Origin: Protonemura montana
Taxonomy: Eukaryota > Arthropoda > Insecta > Plecoptera > Nemouridae
NCBI GenBank assembly: GCA_947568835.1
Contig: OX387602.1
Span: forward strand, 24,603,021-24,667,020
Direction of reading: 5' to 3'
DNA: 64,000 bases
The notes under the pieces are model-generated. The model was not told the DNA's origin. It was given only the letters and a program-made list of their open reading frames with translations, and did no database searches. The position numbers were made by a program, and so were the translations under genes. Below are positions 36,672-50,800 of the stretch, piece after piece; position 1 is the first letter of the stretch, and every line of letters starts with the position of its first letter.

Positions 36672-39216
36672 ATGAATTTAAAAGTACTTGAAAGTTGTTC
36701 CATACACATTGTTCTCAGTAGCTTAATTTTTTGTGTATGTGTCAGCCGAGCTTTTAATGTAGATCCAGAGAAGAGCGTGGTTTGGGGCCCAGGCTTATCA
36801 CCTGTTGATATTGTTATGCCTGCTCGCTACTTTTTCATTCAGAGTGTGAACAGTGAAAATATCACGTAAGGACTTTTGCTTAGCGTTTAGTTAAGTTCCT
36901 AGATATTTCTTCGTGGCCTGTCTGTCCCTGAGTCTTGATCACTTTAATTAGCCTGAACACTAGTCACCTCCAGCAATCACGGAAGGGAAGGTACCGTCTC
37001 AGGTACTATCAAAGAATAACGACTAGTTCGTACTCTTACTCGAGGACTCTTAATTAAACCTGTTCTTAAGTTACCACCACAAAATTATTCTGTTACCATG
37101 TCAATCCTTTGCGCACTTGTTACGAATGCCATTACTTTACGTAGTGTAGCAACCAATTGTAGGTGTGCTGTCTCTTGGAAATTCAAAATCGGATGCATGC
37201 TACATGTCTAACAAATTTCTGATGACTTCTGTTGCATTGTCAAGTCTCAATCATGTTGTTGTTTTGACAGATTACATACATCACCTGGAGCTGTATTTGT
37301 TGTAACAATAAAAGGGCGCTCTGATCAAAATAGAGATTGTCGAATAACAATAAATACTCTTGACCGTAAGGATGGTACGTTCTACTGCAGATACAAGCTG
37401 TATCAAACATGCCACGATCTGGAGATTGAAATTAAATATCAAGATAACCATGTTTCTGGGTCTCCATATAAAATTGAAGGTAGGTTTCTACTGTCACTTA
37501 CCGATGATAATTGATCGACTCGTATTCTTTCTCAGATAGCAAGTTCCTTTAGTGGTATCTTCAACTACTACATTTTCTTTAGGCCCTGTTTACTCAGAAG
37601 AATGCTACTGTCCAGAAAAATCTCTTCCAGTATGGCTGAACAAATATAATTGTAAGAGTTCATACACACAAATTCAAAATGATTTGAAGCCATTTCCAAC
37701 CGTGAACTTTACCCAAATACACGTGGATGCGGAAGAAACGCTGATGAAAAATCCTGGCAGTATGAGCATTTGCAATTATGTTATTAAAAACAATCAGGTA
37801 CATGTGGTATAGAATAAAGATTACCCTTATCTTTATTCCATGGTTTTCTCGAGTAAAAGATATTTATAGCATATTGACGTGTAACCAAACATAATAATAT
37901 ATTTCTTTTTTAGATTTATAGGGAATGTTTTGGGAAATACATAGGATTCAACATGTTTGTTGATGCCATATTACTGTCACTGACTCGGAAGGCTCAGCTT
38001 CCCGACATGGAAATGTTTTTTAACTTGGGTGATTGGCCTCTAGTGAAATCCTCTGAAAAGAAGAATATTCCAATGTTTTCATGGTGTGGGTCTAAAGACT
38101 CGATGGATATAGTCCTGCCTACGTATGATATCACTGAGGCAACATTACAGTGCATGGGCAGGTTGGTCTTAACTTTGCAATTTCTACCTAGATTTTCAAG
38201 ATGTAGTTCACTTATTTATTATAATGTTTTCCAGAGTGACCTTGGACATGCTTTCAGTGCAAGGAAACATTGAAAAAACATGGGATGAAAAATGTGAGAA
38301 AGCGTTTTGGAGAGGGAGAGATTCAAGGAGGGAGAGACTGAACCTGATAGATATTGCTCGTAAAAATCCAGATTTAATAAACGCTTCTATGACAAACTTT
38401 TTCTTCTTCCGGGACGAAGAGGACATATACGGTCCGAAGGAAAAGCATGTTTCGTTCTTCAACTTCTTTGATGTACGTGAAGCACATTGAATGAAGCTCC
38501 AATATTCTATTAGAAACCAGACACATTTATTAGCATGAATCACAGTGGCACCCTTTGAAAACTTTATGTAGTGTATATTCCTTAATCTGATTTTTTCATT
38601 GTTTTCAGTACAAGTACCAAATTAATATTGATGGCACAGTAGCAGCATACAGATTTCCTTATCTTCTTGCTGGTGACTCCCTAGTGTTTAAACAAGATTC
38701 ACTTTATTATGAATACTTCTACGCAGAGTTGGAGAAATGGACACATTTTGTGCCCATTAAGAGTGATCTTAGTGATTTGGTTGATCAGATTAATTGGGCC
38801 AAAGCGCACGACTCTGAAGCCAAATTGATCTCCAGACAAGGACAAAAGTTTGCAAGAGAAAATTTAATGCCACACGATATATTTTGTTACCACGCAGTGC
38901 TCTTTCAGGTTAGCTTCTTTTTTTGTTATTTCTAGCTCATAATGTAATTATGATTGTATTTGTAATTAAAGTACAATTGCTTTTAAAAGACAATACATAT
39001 TCAGATGTATTTAGTGAAACATATTGTTGGAACAAAGTTCGCTCCTTGCTTAGATGAAAAAATATATGTTCTTGTTTACAGGAGTTTAGTGAACGTCTTG
39101 TCAGCTCGGTCGAAGTGAGAGATACAATGGATCATGTGCCACAGCCTGCCTCTCCATGCAATTGCCACAAACTGAGCAGTGAAGCAGGCAAAGCAGCCAG
39201 CCGAGATGAGCTGTAG
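36672..39216 (+). CDS. POGLUT2: Protein O-glucosyltransferase 2 (KDELC1)
   Basis: This ER-lumen enzyme adds glucose from UDP-glucose to serine in EGF repeats, such as those of Notch and fibrillin. Seven exons (36672-36865, 37271-37479, 37583-37797, 37914-38161, 38235-38472, 38609-38908, 39082-39216) join in phase to 512 residues, near the 502 of human POGLUT2. A hydrophobic signal peptide (residues about 8-25, [16 protein letters not shown]) is followed by a filamin-type domain (about 35-135, with GSPYKI at its end). The CAP10/GT90 catalytic domain follows: [38 protein letters not shown] (about residue 315), then [24 protein letters not shown] split over exon 6. The protein ends in RDEL, an ER-retrieval signal. 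POGLUT2/3 rather than POGLUT1 (rumi) is shown by the filamin domain. Which vertebrate paralog it equals cannot be decided. Confidence 0.96.
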
Positions 39217-42091
39217 AACATTTCAGCCAACTGACCAACAGATACTTTTAATGCTTGGTTTTCTGATGGTCGCACTGCATATTTAATTTCTCGAGTGCTA
39301 GATGCAGATGTGAATGAGCAAGCTCATCTCCTTTAATCCTCTTAACATTTTTTAAACTCAAACTACCATAATCTGTAGGAATTTTGATACTAGTTGGTTC
39401 AGTTGTAGTTTCATTAAATGGTTTAAAATTGTATCAGTTTATCGCAAAAGAGTTGAACAAAATTACAAATACGCTTGCTCTTCCGATGCTAGCACTGCAT
39501 TATTTACTTCGTAACAGAGCCCAGTTGAAGTGAATAGGAAAAAATTGCAGTTTACATCATAATGCTACAGTACGATCTCTATATTTAATGGATTTAAGAT
39601 CTTGAGTTAGGTACTTAAGTACCATCAATGTCCTATTGGGAAAGACAAAGCAAGGGAATGAATTTGTAGAATGCTGTATTTCCTTTTTCCCTATCTTGCA
39701 GCCTTTTGGCACCCTTGGTAATTAGAGATGTAATGCCTATGGTAGTATTGTATTTTTAAGCTAAGAAAACAAGTCCAGAAATGCATGCATTCAGAGGTCA
39801 GTAATTTCTACATTCTTTTAATGTTATTATTTTAGTAAAGCCATTTATTTGTTGGTCTTGCATTTTGATCTTGATTTTTACACAGGGTTTAAATCTTATT
39901 TTCACTCCCCTTTACCCAAGATCTTAATCTCTCTTAAATGAAAATCTGTGAATGCTTGCAGAGTATAAAGTTCTGGTAAAACTGTTGGAAAATGGTAAAT
40001 AAAACATTTTCAATGTGAAGGGCTACTCTTTATGTTTAATTGATGAACACATAGTGCTGAAATGATAATACATCCTTCAAAATATACATACACAATTGGA
40101 TACTAAAATATTGCTGCTGTAAGTTTCAAATATGTATTAGCTCGACAGAAAACACGTCCAATGACCACAATGTATCAAAACAACTCTTGTATAGCACCAT
40201 TTAAAAAGCATAGCATCTAACAATCTCAACTTGGGTAAGATCACCAGAGCAAAGAATACTCACTTTAAATGGAGCTCTAAATTAACAATTATGCAGCGTT
40301 TATAGAGAAGTCCTACCACTGTTACTCCGTCACAATGCACTGTGGCCACTTTCCACCCAAATCATCTTAAACTAAATTTAAGGTCTTAGTCAGAAAAAAA
40401 TAACTCTTCCCTGGAAACAATACTGTCGATTTGACAATCAAGATGTCATTAGTTGCAATTGCATCACACATGCAATTGTCACAGTTTGTGTGAACAATAT
40501 TTTTCAAAAAATTTGAATATTGATCTTCTCTCGATTGTCACACTAACTGGCACATCTGCCCTAAAATGGGAAGTTTCAGCTTTTCATTTTTATGTTAGTG
40601 TCTTAGAACACTTCATGCAAATGATCAAATGAATCTCTCAGGAGGTTCTTTCGATCACTACGACTCGCAGCTTGATGCGGCAGCGCCGGTTTGGAACAAT
40701 AGAGTTTTTTAACACACCATCTACATGCCAAGGAAACTCTCAGAAGTTTTGGATTGATTGTTGTAGTAATTTTTACTACAAATTAGGGGTGATGAGGGGG
40801 GGGGGGGGGGGGCTTTAAATGTTAAGCAATTTGCAACACCCATACTTAACGTTTTGCTTTTGGACATCCGATGGTAATTGCTATTGAATTTGCTAGTTCA
40901 GGAATCCAGGACCAATAGTAGCCTATTTTCACATGGCTGGCAACTACATTGTTTTCACCACAGAAACAGAGATCTTTGCTACAACATCAATATTTTTGAA
41001 GATTACACATCTACCTATCTATTCGACTACCAGCTTTGTTCACTACCCACAATATAATACACATAAAAAAAATCTTTAATAATAGGAATCAAGTGTTATG
41101 CAAGTATTTTCTTGCCTTTTAAGGAAATAAATTAGGCCATGTCAAATTGAAGGTCGATTACAAAGGTATCTTCTTGGCTATGATCAAGAACAAAAATGAT
41201 TTGTGGACACAATCACCACTTTGAGATTGCAATCGTAAGGGATTGTTGATGGCAATATTTACAGGCCTAGATTTTCTCGTATAATAATTCAACTGAGCAC
41301 AGCAATATCTAGTTTGTAATCCTACATCCTACCTAACACCACCCATTTTTAGTACCAACAGCATAGCTTCATACGTTGCTTAGTGGTGATATACAATATA
41401 ACTGATACAACTCAGCATAAATCAATCATCATGTATAATATAGAAAAATAATCAATTTACAAACAAAATTTTAGGTATCAAACTGAACTAACAGTACTTC
41501 CCTGCCAAAAATACTTTTCTCCACTTCATGTGCTTGATCCACATTCCCTGTTAGTTACATTTGGATCATTTAAAATTAAAAAAGCATTTGAAATGAGTAT
41601 TTATATCCAATGTCATCGATCGAATTTGAAAATGCTTCAATGGGGTAAGGAAATTAAAAAAAAAAAACGCAACAGATGCTTGAAGCTGTTATATACATGC
41701 ATGCTTTGAGCAGCAAGATAAGTAAGGGAGGGCTAAAGTTATCAATGAGATATTTTTCAAACAATTTTTTTGTTGGAAGTATGTACGGACAAAGAAGCAG
41801 TCTGCGAAAATACCAACTGAAGAACCGGCGTAAATCGCCTGTCTATTCTATTCTTGAGAGAATAATTTTAATCCAGGTTTACGCTGCCCAATTTGCAAGG
41901 CTCTAGTATAAAGATTAGGCATTGTGGTGATCCCACGTACATTAGGCTGCAACCTTTATCAGTCATTCGGGATTTCTGCAATTCATTCAGAAACAGTGAT
42001 ATCACACCGATGGAATGTTTTCATATCTAAACTCGCATAAAAAGCGCAATATCATTCATTACGTTGGCAAAGACGAGGATTGGAGAGCACA
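39217..42091. other. Convergent 3' flanks of POGLUT2 and SS18
   Basis: This 2.9-kb gap lies between two convergent genes and probably is mostly 3' UTR. AATAAA occurs at about 40000 on the plus strand, and its complement TTTATT near 39845 and 40030. A run of 17 guanines is at 40796-40812. No coding frame is supported; 41676-41906 is open but has no features I recognise. Confidence 0.55.
40796..40812 (+). repeat. G17 homopolymer
   Basis: Seventeen guanines in a row in a likely 3' UTR. On the minus strand this is a C17 run in the possible SS18 3' UTR. Confidence 0.9.
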
Positions 42092-45000
42092 TTATTGAGA
42101 CGGAGGTTGATAACCGGGAAACCGGCTCTGGTCGTAGCCTCCGTATTGTCCCTGGGGAGGTGGTCCTTGCGGGCCAGGTGGTGGCATTTGAGACACCGGT
42201 GGTCTTGGATATTGCACGTAGCCGCCTTGTGATGGTGGCGGAGGATACGATTGTGGGTACACTTGCTGCCCGTGCGATGCATATCCGTGTTGTCCGCCAG
42301 GCGGAGGGTGCGGGGGATAGTTCTGAGGTTGTCCTTGAGGTCCGGGAGGCGGAAATGTTCCAGCTGAAGGTGGATGAGGCTGCGACGGATAGCCACTGGG
42401 AATCTGCGACTGTGAATTGGGTGGGCCCGGCTGGCTTTGGGGAGGCTGGAAGTTACTTGATGATGGAGGTTGCTGCTGGGGGGCCGGATATCCGCTTCCT
42501 GGCTGCGTCGACGGGGGGTAGTTCTGTTGAGGCGGCACGCTGCTAGCAGGGTAGGTTTGCGTCGATGCCGAAGGGGCCATCGTGTTTGGAGGTTGGGCAT
42601 AAGCAGGGTTCGGTGGAGGGGGTCCAGCGAACGGAGGTGAGGAAGTCGCTGGTGGGCCGTAACCTCCCGGTACCGGTCCGGGACTTGGCTGATTGTTGTA
42701 CACACCTTGCTGCGAGGGAGGCTGAGGTTGTGTGGTAGGTGGAGCATATGGACCTTGCTGAGGCGTTGCCCCTCCGCCGTACCCTTGCGGAGGGTAATTC
42801 GCTCCGCCAGGACCGCTTCCTGCGTTGCCGAAGTTCCCTCCTTGACCCGTCTGAGTGCCGGACTGTGAGACACCCCCGTAGTTGGCTTGGCTGGCTGCTG
42901 CCCCGTAGCCTGCTGGGCCTCCAGGGCCATAGCTAGACTGTTGCGGCCCAGCCGGATTGGGCGGGGGGTATCCGGCTTGCTGGGCAGGCGATTGACCATT
43001 GGGAGGGGGCGGGCCATACGGCTGGTTAGGCCCACCTCCGTAGCCGGCCTGCTGGCTGCTCGGGTTTGGCCCTCCGTAAGCCCCTCCTACCTGAGGGCTG
43101 GCGGAAGAGGGTGGTGGCCCGTAATTGGGCTGTGAAGGCGGCGGCCCACCATAGCCCTGAGGCTGATTGGATGGGGGATAACCGCTTGGCGTCTGATTGG
43201 GAACGGGATAGCCGCCTTGCTGAGGCGGGACTGGTGCCTGCTGAATTGGCTGAGCATAGTTCTGCGATGGCCCTTGGTTTGGGTATTGGCCGGGGTAGCC
43301 TTGCGGTTGCTGCTGTTGGGGTCCTTGTTGAGGGTAGTTTTGACGATATTGCTGGGGACCCGGGCCAGGTCGTTGCTGGGGCGCATTTTGTTGGCCAGGC
43401 CCCATCATCTGTCCACGGTAGCTGCCTTGTTGTTGTTGTTGCTGCTGCTGTTGTTGCTGCTGCTGCTGAGCGAAGTTGCTCATCTGGTTTTGTCCAGAAG
43501 GAGGTATTTCACCTCCAGGAGGTGGACCTCCGGGCCCTCCACCAGGCCCAGAGGGCCCGTGCATGCTCTGCTGAGGACCTCCAGGCGGCTGAAATTAAAT
43601 ATGATGGAATTAATTGACCAAAAGGCTTAAAATTTTGTGTAGACAGTTCAGGTAAGAGGCAAGTAAATAACTTACGGGCAAAAGAGCTGGGATGTTTTGG
43701 TTTGCATCAGCAATTGAAGCCAGATAGACCAGATTCCGATGCAGTATTTGTTGGTACCTAAACAATTAAAGTAAAAAAAAAACGTATTCAATAAGCAGAC
43801 TGGACTAATCAACAAGGACCGTTTTAATAGGATCTCACTACTTACTGCATACATTCCTGAGCTTTTCCTTTGCTCTGATATTCTTGAATAGTTTGTATGA
43901 GATGACTGTTTTCATCCAGCATCTACAAGAAAAAAGAAAAAAGAATTCAGAGTTTTAATTTAAAGAGACATTGTTACAGTGCATTTGACTAGGTGCCCTT
44001 GTGCAACTCAGGTATGCATTGGGGGCGATCTGTGATATGACTCCGTCCCAGTGCAACTTTCGAGTGTTCGAATGGCAGAGTTGCTTTCTCCTTGTGTGCT
44101 TTTCTTGCTCCGAGAATTTAGACAGTGCAATTGGAAAACAAAGTTATGCACAGACAGCTAGTAGTCACGTATTCAGGTGGGAGCACTCTCGATCAGAGCT
44201 GGTGAAAACTCAATGGAGAGTCATCAAGCAAGTTTCAAACGCGCCCTAGTGCAGACCAGTAGAAAACGCCACTAGTTTTATTGTATTGAGAAATGTAAAA
44301 ATCTTGCCAATTGTTTTCAAAAACATCTCAGATCCATGTTAAGAAAGTTTCAATCCGTCCTGCAAGTTTCATACGAATGAATTTAGCAGATTGGCCAGTT
44401 CACGAACACAAACAAGTTTTATTTTTTATGCTTGTAGTGACATTGAATCTTTGCTATGCTATTTTAATGATTAGCCAGCAGAAATTAAATTTACATTTGA
44501 TTGATTCATGGGGTTTCATTCAAAACCTCCTTAGACATTCATTAGTACTATCTGAAATCGTTAACAAATTCTTGTGTAGAAGACAGAGCAAACAAAATTA
44601 TTTTTACTATGAATATTAAAGGAGAGAAAGGTTTTGTTAAGTGTTGTACCAAATAAGAAAAAAAAATAATTGAAGTGTAATAATTGTAAAATAATTGAAG
44701 CCAGTGAAATTTTAATTACTGAAAATAGCAAATTTGTCTAAATAAAGAACTTCACAACAAAACTGATGCATTCCTCGGTAGATTCAATGGTTATTCTGAG
44801 ATACAATGCCACACTGTTAGTACTTATTGGAGAAAATTTTAATAAATATTTTGGATTTCTTAAAGAATTTGAAGTCGTAACAGGACGGGTGACAATGTGT
44901 TGGTGGGTATTTTAGTGGTTGTCAGAGGTTTGGACTGGCAAGACAGAGTGGCTCAAAGCCACAGAATGATGCTAGTGGTTTTTAATGGTTTTGCTCTGCA

Positions 45001-45648
45001 AGATTTGTATTTTGGTCCTAAAAGGCATTTGCCAACATCTGTGGTCAGGCAGCTGATTTGTTTATATGGTTATGACAGACTGTCCTGTCGACTGTTTTCT
45101 TGTGATGGAAAGCTTTTGCCAGCACAGCCCTTCTGTACCTAATCATATAAACAAAGTTCTTCTTGTCTCCTTTACCCATTGCTCACTGGTGGGGGCGTAA
45201 AGTGCTCTCCGAGGAAACTCATGCGTCGTTTCCGGCAACAGTTACGTGTGGTGGCTTCACTCAGTTTTACCGTTTCAATCATGATTGTAAAGAGTACAAG
45301 CAAGTGTTATTGAATGCACAATTTTTATTAAAGCACAGATCAGAGGTATATGTAGAACTATCACTGTAAAATGTTGGGCCTTCGAATCAATTTTCAATTT
45401 TTATATCGGCTAAGTTGACACAGCACACTTTTTGCCGACACTTTAAAAGTAAAGAAACAATATAGGTACTAACCAGGAAAATTAATTGAAGAGGAAATGT
45501 GCACCTAATCGTCTTCTTGAAATGCGAGACGCTAGTAAAATATTAGGCAAGATGAGAGCAAAACCTCATAGGTGGTTCATTAACTTACCTTTTGTATCTG
45601 GGCAGGATTAGGTGGAGGTCTGCCCCTCTGAACGAATGCAACTGACAT
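42092..45648 (-). CDS. SS18: SS18 (SYT), BAF-complex subunit
   Basis: SS18 is a core subunit of BAF (SWI/SNF) chromatin remodelers and binds BRG1/BRM. Four exons on the minus strand: 45589-45648, 43846-43922, 43676-43757 and 42092-43588, giving 571 residues, longer than human SS18 (about 418). The first three encode the SNH domain: MSVAFVQRGRPPPNPAQIQK, then LDENSHLIQTIQEYQSKGKA and YQQILHRNLVYLASIADAN, almost identical to vertebrates. The last exon is the QPGY domain: Gly/Pro/Gln/Tyr-rich repeats, with a run of 14 glutamines (43427-43468, mixed CAG/CAA codons), ending FPGYQPPSQ. Long open frames on the plus strand here are by-products of the base composition. Intron 1 is about 1.67 kb. The GC-rich last exon contrasts with its AT-rich surroundings. 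Confidence 0.96.
43923..45588 (-). other. SS18 intron 1
   Basis: This 1.67-kb intron is the longest in the gene. Several short plus-strand frames (for example 44897-45142) lie in it, but none shows known motifs or splice context. Confidence 0.6.
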
Positions 45649-47830
45649 TTTCGAGCTGGTGTATATTTAATTCGTTCGAAACGTAAAAGCAATTCCCAAT
45701 ACGATATTTGTTGACGAAATTTTCGGGAATGGCTGGGTCAGGTTGACTCACTCGGTGATGGAGTGCTCTTGCCAGAAAAGGCTGCTGCGAAATAAAGATG
45801 TGTTTTTAAGTAAGTCGTAGTATTGAATATGATATCACTCATTCGATCGTTGATTCTCAAGTGAGCTAGATATGTTACATTGCTTATTTACGTACATTAA
45901 TCTAGCACTAACACGGAAAACCACAGACTTAGACTACGTGAAGCCGACACGATCATGCGCGTCAAAAAAGCACGCCATTCTGCAGCCTTGAATGACCGAT
46001 TCCGATGGTTATCTTCCGTTTGCTTGTGATTGTGTACCTCAAGGTCCAGATAGCGCCGCCGCTCCCTGGATGCTAATATTCAAACTAAAGTCGCAGGCCG
46101 GCTACGGAAAGGTGGACAATTTGAAAAGAGACTTGAGAATATAACCTAAGTCTAATTTGTGATTGTTTATAAGAGATATCAAACAGTGCATACTAAACAA
46201 TAATAAAGCTAGCATTTTCATTTCCAAAGTAGAGGAAAAATTACCAATTACGTGTACACATAACATTATATTGTGAGCATGATTAGTTTGATCTTGGTAA
46301 TTACCCAGTTTTTAAATCTATTAATCTCGCATTGCTTGGATAACGGAGGGAAACAACCGCGAAAAACAAATTCAAACTTGCAGCTACGTTTCCAAACAGG
46401 AATATCTGACGAACCTTTTAGAGATGCACCAAATTTTGTGTTGAAAAATGTACAATAAATGTATTTTGAACCTAAATGGCTGTGAAGATAAATGACAAAC
46501 TTTTTCTTCTTATTATCATATTTCAATCCCATCTTGAACTGTATATGCCAAGACGCTTTGTAGGTTTCGATAGCCACATTAATTGAAGTGAGCTTCTCGG
46601 TACAGCTTCTTAATCTGCTCGTTATGCAATACGATAGTTGAAGACAAACAACCATAAGAATGGAAAACTAGGACAGCAAATCAGCTTACAACCGCGATGT
46701 ACCCTTTAACAACAAACCCCTTCTTAAGGTGAACCTTCAACTGTGAAAACTGCATCAGCGATACAATCTTGCTACGAAAACTAGCCAAAAAACTGTAGAC
46801 TGGAGTCCAAAGAGTCTATCGTCTTCAAATTTTTCTGACTTCTCGCAAGTCGAAATTAAGAGCGGAAGTTTGAATCAAGGTAGTTTAGGTAGTCACCTAG
46901 GTGCTAGCAGAGGTACTAGCCAAACCGCCAAATTGCTCACAAAAGGTACACAATCCCATGAAAACACCTCCTCCAAGCAATGGAGCCACCAGCAACATAC
47001 GTTCGATCCAAACGTGGCATCAGTGGTATGACTCAGTTATCAAGAAATTCAATACAATTTGTGTCATGATAATATAATACCCAGGGTAGGCTGTGCACAT
47101 GAAACGAAATGAATATTTTCAAAATATTTTGGTTAAAAATATTGGGATAGGTCATGGCAGATATCATGGGAGATATGGAAATTCAAATCAAGTAATCATT
47201 TTGTATGTGGCGCGACTGGCGGGATGGCAGCCTGGAATTTAATTTGTCAAGTACGGCAACAGTGTTTCTTCAGCTGAGGGCAAATGGCGTCGTCATGGGT
47301 GGGGATTTTATGTCGGAGAATAGAAAATCATGAATGAATATGGTTTAAATGATACAAAAGTCGAGTTTCCTTGGCGAAAAATTTCCCTGTAAGTATATAG
47401 GAGCATCTTTTTGGTAAATTTCATATATAGCTGCCTTGGTTTGTCTGCCATTCATATATTCTTACCGCTACTCACATGTGTATCCTTGTAAACAAACGCT
47501 TCAATCTGACATTCAACTGGCAACAAAATCAAATTTTATCGATATTTTCGGTAATTTTGTCTCAATCTGAATAAATTGAAAACACACATGTTGCCTGCTT
47601 GTTTTTCTATGCAAAGGCGTAACAAAATCATAATTTTTATTTGGATAAAAATTTATTATCACTTTGTGATCCAAATTGTCACAAGTCAAAAGTTTATTTT
47701 GAAATATTTTTAGAAAAGTTACAAGTATAGAGTTCGCCCAAACGAGTAGATCAGAATGCATTTATCAGTATATGTTTTTTTTTCTGAAAAACTATAGGTC
47801 TATTTATTTGTGGTAGCACATTCTCTTACC
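45649..47830. other. Divergent region between SS18 and PCIF1
   Basis: The two genes are head-to-head, 2.2 kb apart. The SS18 5' flank is less AT-rich up to about 46080 (GCGCCGCCGCTCC at 46053), where a promoter is likely. A 59-codon frame at 46279-46458 is noted separately. No other gene is seen, though 5' untranslated exons of PCIF1 may lie here. Confidence 0.5.
46279..46458 (+). CDS. Possible small secreted peptide (59 aa)
   Basis: An ATG-started frame of 59 codons opens with a signal-peptide-like stretch (MISLILVITQFLNLLISHC) followed by a polar tail with a basic QPRK site. The stop is inside an AATAAA word. I do not recognise the family. A frame this short can arise by chance in AT-rich DNA; there is no homology to support it. 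Confidence 0.15.
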   Translation: MISLILVITQFLNLLISHCLDNGGKQPRKTNSNLQLRFQTGISDEPFRDAPNFVLKNVQ

Positions 47831-50800
47831 ATGAATGACATTGCGGCAAAGCAAGAGATGGCTAGTACATCTGCGTGGGATGCTCTCTCGCAGTCAGTCA
47901 TTATGCCTCAAATGCACCACCATGAGAACAGTATGGTGCTTATTCCAACACCTATTAAAATTCCTGCTCCGTGCATGGACAGCAACATGGGTCTACCGTC
48001 GCCTGGTCCTCCGATGCCGCAGACCCCCCAGGTTTGTAAAGTTTTACTGACTAGTGTTTTCAGACTAGTCATCAGAAAACACTGACTTTCAATAGAGCCA
48101 AGATTATTTACTAGTTCTTGATCCTATGTAGAAGATTATAATTAAAAACTTGGTAGTATATCTAGGTAGGTATATATTAAAACGTTGGTAGGTACTTGGT
48201 TTTGTTAACGTTTTAATTAATGGCGTTATGATTCTTTGATAATTTTCACTATATTATTATTAGGTTTCTTCCTTTGAACTTCGTTGCCTCTGTTTGACTT
48301 CGACTTATTTTCAGTGTGCACCTGTCGGTGGATTCATGGAACATGATTTGGCTCCGGAATTGCTCCAACAAGGTTGGCGTAGGTTTTGGAGCAAAAGGGA
48401 AAATCGTCCATACTTCTGGAATAAGATAAGCGGCGAGTCACTGTGGGAAACGCCTCCGCTAAAGCAGCAGGTATTTATCTACCAAAAGATTTCCAGTGTA
48501 TGCATTTAACAGTCAGTGGAATAAATGACAAGTGATTCCTGTTTTTATCCCTACCCTAGTTTGATCCTGTAACGGATCCTCTGGGAATTTGCCACACTCC
48601 CCCTGTGAACAATGGGCCTCCGGGACAAGTGGCCGTCAAAAGGCGTGCATCGGAAGAGGTTTCAGGCAGTCCAATAACAAAAAGATTCATATTGGCGTAA
48701 GTAACACTTTTTTGTGTTTTTTGCACTATGCAGGACTTTGTTTACAATGCCTAATGCCTATGCTGATGGGAATTGTTTTTCTATCTATAGTGGTCCATGG
48801 GATCTGGAAATTGCTACCAATGTAGTGATCTACGAGAGGAGTCCAATGACTCTGCCGCACCCTCATCCTGATATCGAAGCGTACAGGTGTTCACTCGCTG
48901 TTAAGCTGCGTACTTGCTACCAGGAGCTATGCCATTCTCGAGAAGGTATACCACTGCTTGCTTGCAAACTACTTGTGATAGGATTTTTTTGAGATCTCTC
49001 AACCAAAACAAGCAGTAAAATATATGGTTATATTTTAATATGATCAATGTTTATTTTGATCAAATTTGCCTACAAAAAATTGTTTGATTTGCAGTTGAAC
49101 TAGAGTCAAAGTGGGGTTTATATGAGACACAAAATAAGGTGCAAAAATCAGACAAATCCAAAAATAAATGTTCTAATTTATAATTTGATTGAATCAAAAA
49201 TATCATTGAAAGTTATGAACTACTTTCACATCTAAAAAAAAAACACCTAATGATGCCAAAACTAAAACACAAAAAAAAACACCTTTGCTTTTTATCGGTT
49301 GCCTATTTGCCCCTTATTCTAAGTAATTCGTCTCACTTGACCCTATGGATTATGTTCAGGTGAAATTACTTTACAAGTAGTATAATTTTACTGTACTCAA
49401 GTTATTTATAAACCATATAATATGCCAATTTCATGTTACAACAAAAACATGTTCTACCAGCTTAATTATGTTTCGAATAACTAGGTAGATTTTTATGTTG
49501 ATTTTATGCCTGTGTAAACGAACCTGTAATTTTTTATTCGTTTTGTTGCAGCCATCGACGCACCCAAAGACTCGTTTAATCGTTGGCTTATGGAGCGCAA
49601 AGTGATTGACACTGGCACAGACCCGTTGCTGCCTAGCAATTGTTTCCCAGATATATCGTTGTCCATGTACAGAGAAATTATGAACGATATTCCAATCAAA
49701 CTTGTCAGGCCAAAGTTCACTGGAGATGCCCGGAAACAGCTCTCTAGATACTCGGAAGCAGCGAAGAAAATGATAGAATCCAGGTGGGGATTGACAGTCT
49801 AGGCTCTTATTGGGCGTATTGCAAAGTAGCCAAACAAATTGTTCTTAACCGGCCCAAAAAATTGGTTCCAGAAATGCATCACCTGAAAGCCGTAAGGTTG
49901 TCAAGTGGAATGTGGAGGATACGTTTCAATGGCTGCGAAGAACGGTGGGCGCTACCTACGACGACTTTCAAGAACGGTTAGCGCACTTGAAGGTGAGTTT
50001 GTCAAGTATTTTTATGTGACCTTCAAACAATGACCTCGTGTATTAGTGACTTACAGGCATGTAGGGCGTAGATAGGGGCCAAAATTGAGGAAGCTTTAAT
50101 TTTCTTATAAAGGTTAAGCCATGTCATTTTTATTTTCTAGCGCCAATGTCAGCCACATCTCACAGACACTGTGAAAGCGTCAGTAGAAGGCATCTGTCTG
50201 AAAATATACCACCTCTCGGCTGACTACGCAAAAAAGATCAAAGAGAAGCACAATGAAGTTCTCAAAGAGAATGGAATACCAGGTATGTTTATTTTCATAC
50301 ACCTATATATGTTCTAGAATGTTGGCTGTGCATAAAGCAAACTGAAATTGGATATTTGAAGGGTAGTGTGCTATGTAATTATTTTCCTCCCAGAAGTGGT
50401 GGCGCCTGTGCAAATAACGAATCTCCGTAAGGTATGGTGCTACCCGGTCCAGTTTGCGACGATATGCCCTCGCCTGCCGACGATAGAATACCTACCCGAG
50501 CGAGAGCAGATACTTCTACGCTACCATGGGGACACCATGTGCATCAACACAACACACCTACAAAAACTGGTAAACTAACACATTTATTTTGTAAAGGTGA
50601 ATGCATCATAGTTGTTTACCACGACAGCAGTGATTTCATCTTACCGATTTAATTTTTCAGGAGCAACTTTATAGATATAGCTGCTTTGATGACAAGAAGT
50701 TTGAACTCTTCCTGCCTCGGGTCTGGAGCCTGCTGAAGCGTTACACAACTTTCTGTGGAGGAAGTAATAGCGAGGGACAAAACACTCAGGGTTCACTGCC

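Noticed and set aside
42052..43035. 327-codon minus frame overlapping the SS18 last exon
   Set aside because: It is the shifted frame of the same repetitive sequence; the SS18 frame matches the family and the splice phase.
42064..43630. Long plus-strand frames opposite SS18
   Set aside because: They are antisense shadows of the Gly/Pro/Gln-rich SS18 last exon, whose codon composition leaves other frames open.
44897..45142. 81-codon frame in SS18 intron 1
   Set aside because: No ATG context, domain or splice support; inside an intron of the opposite-strand gene.
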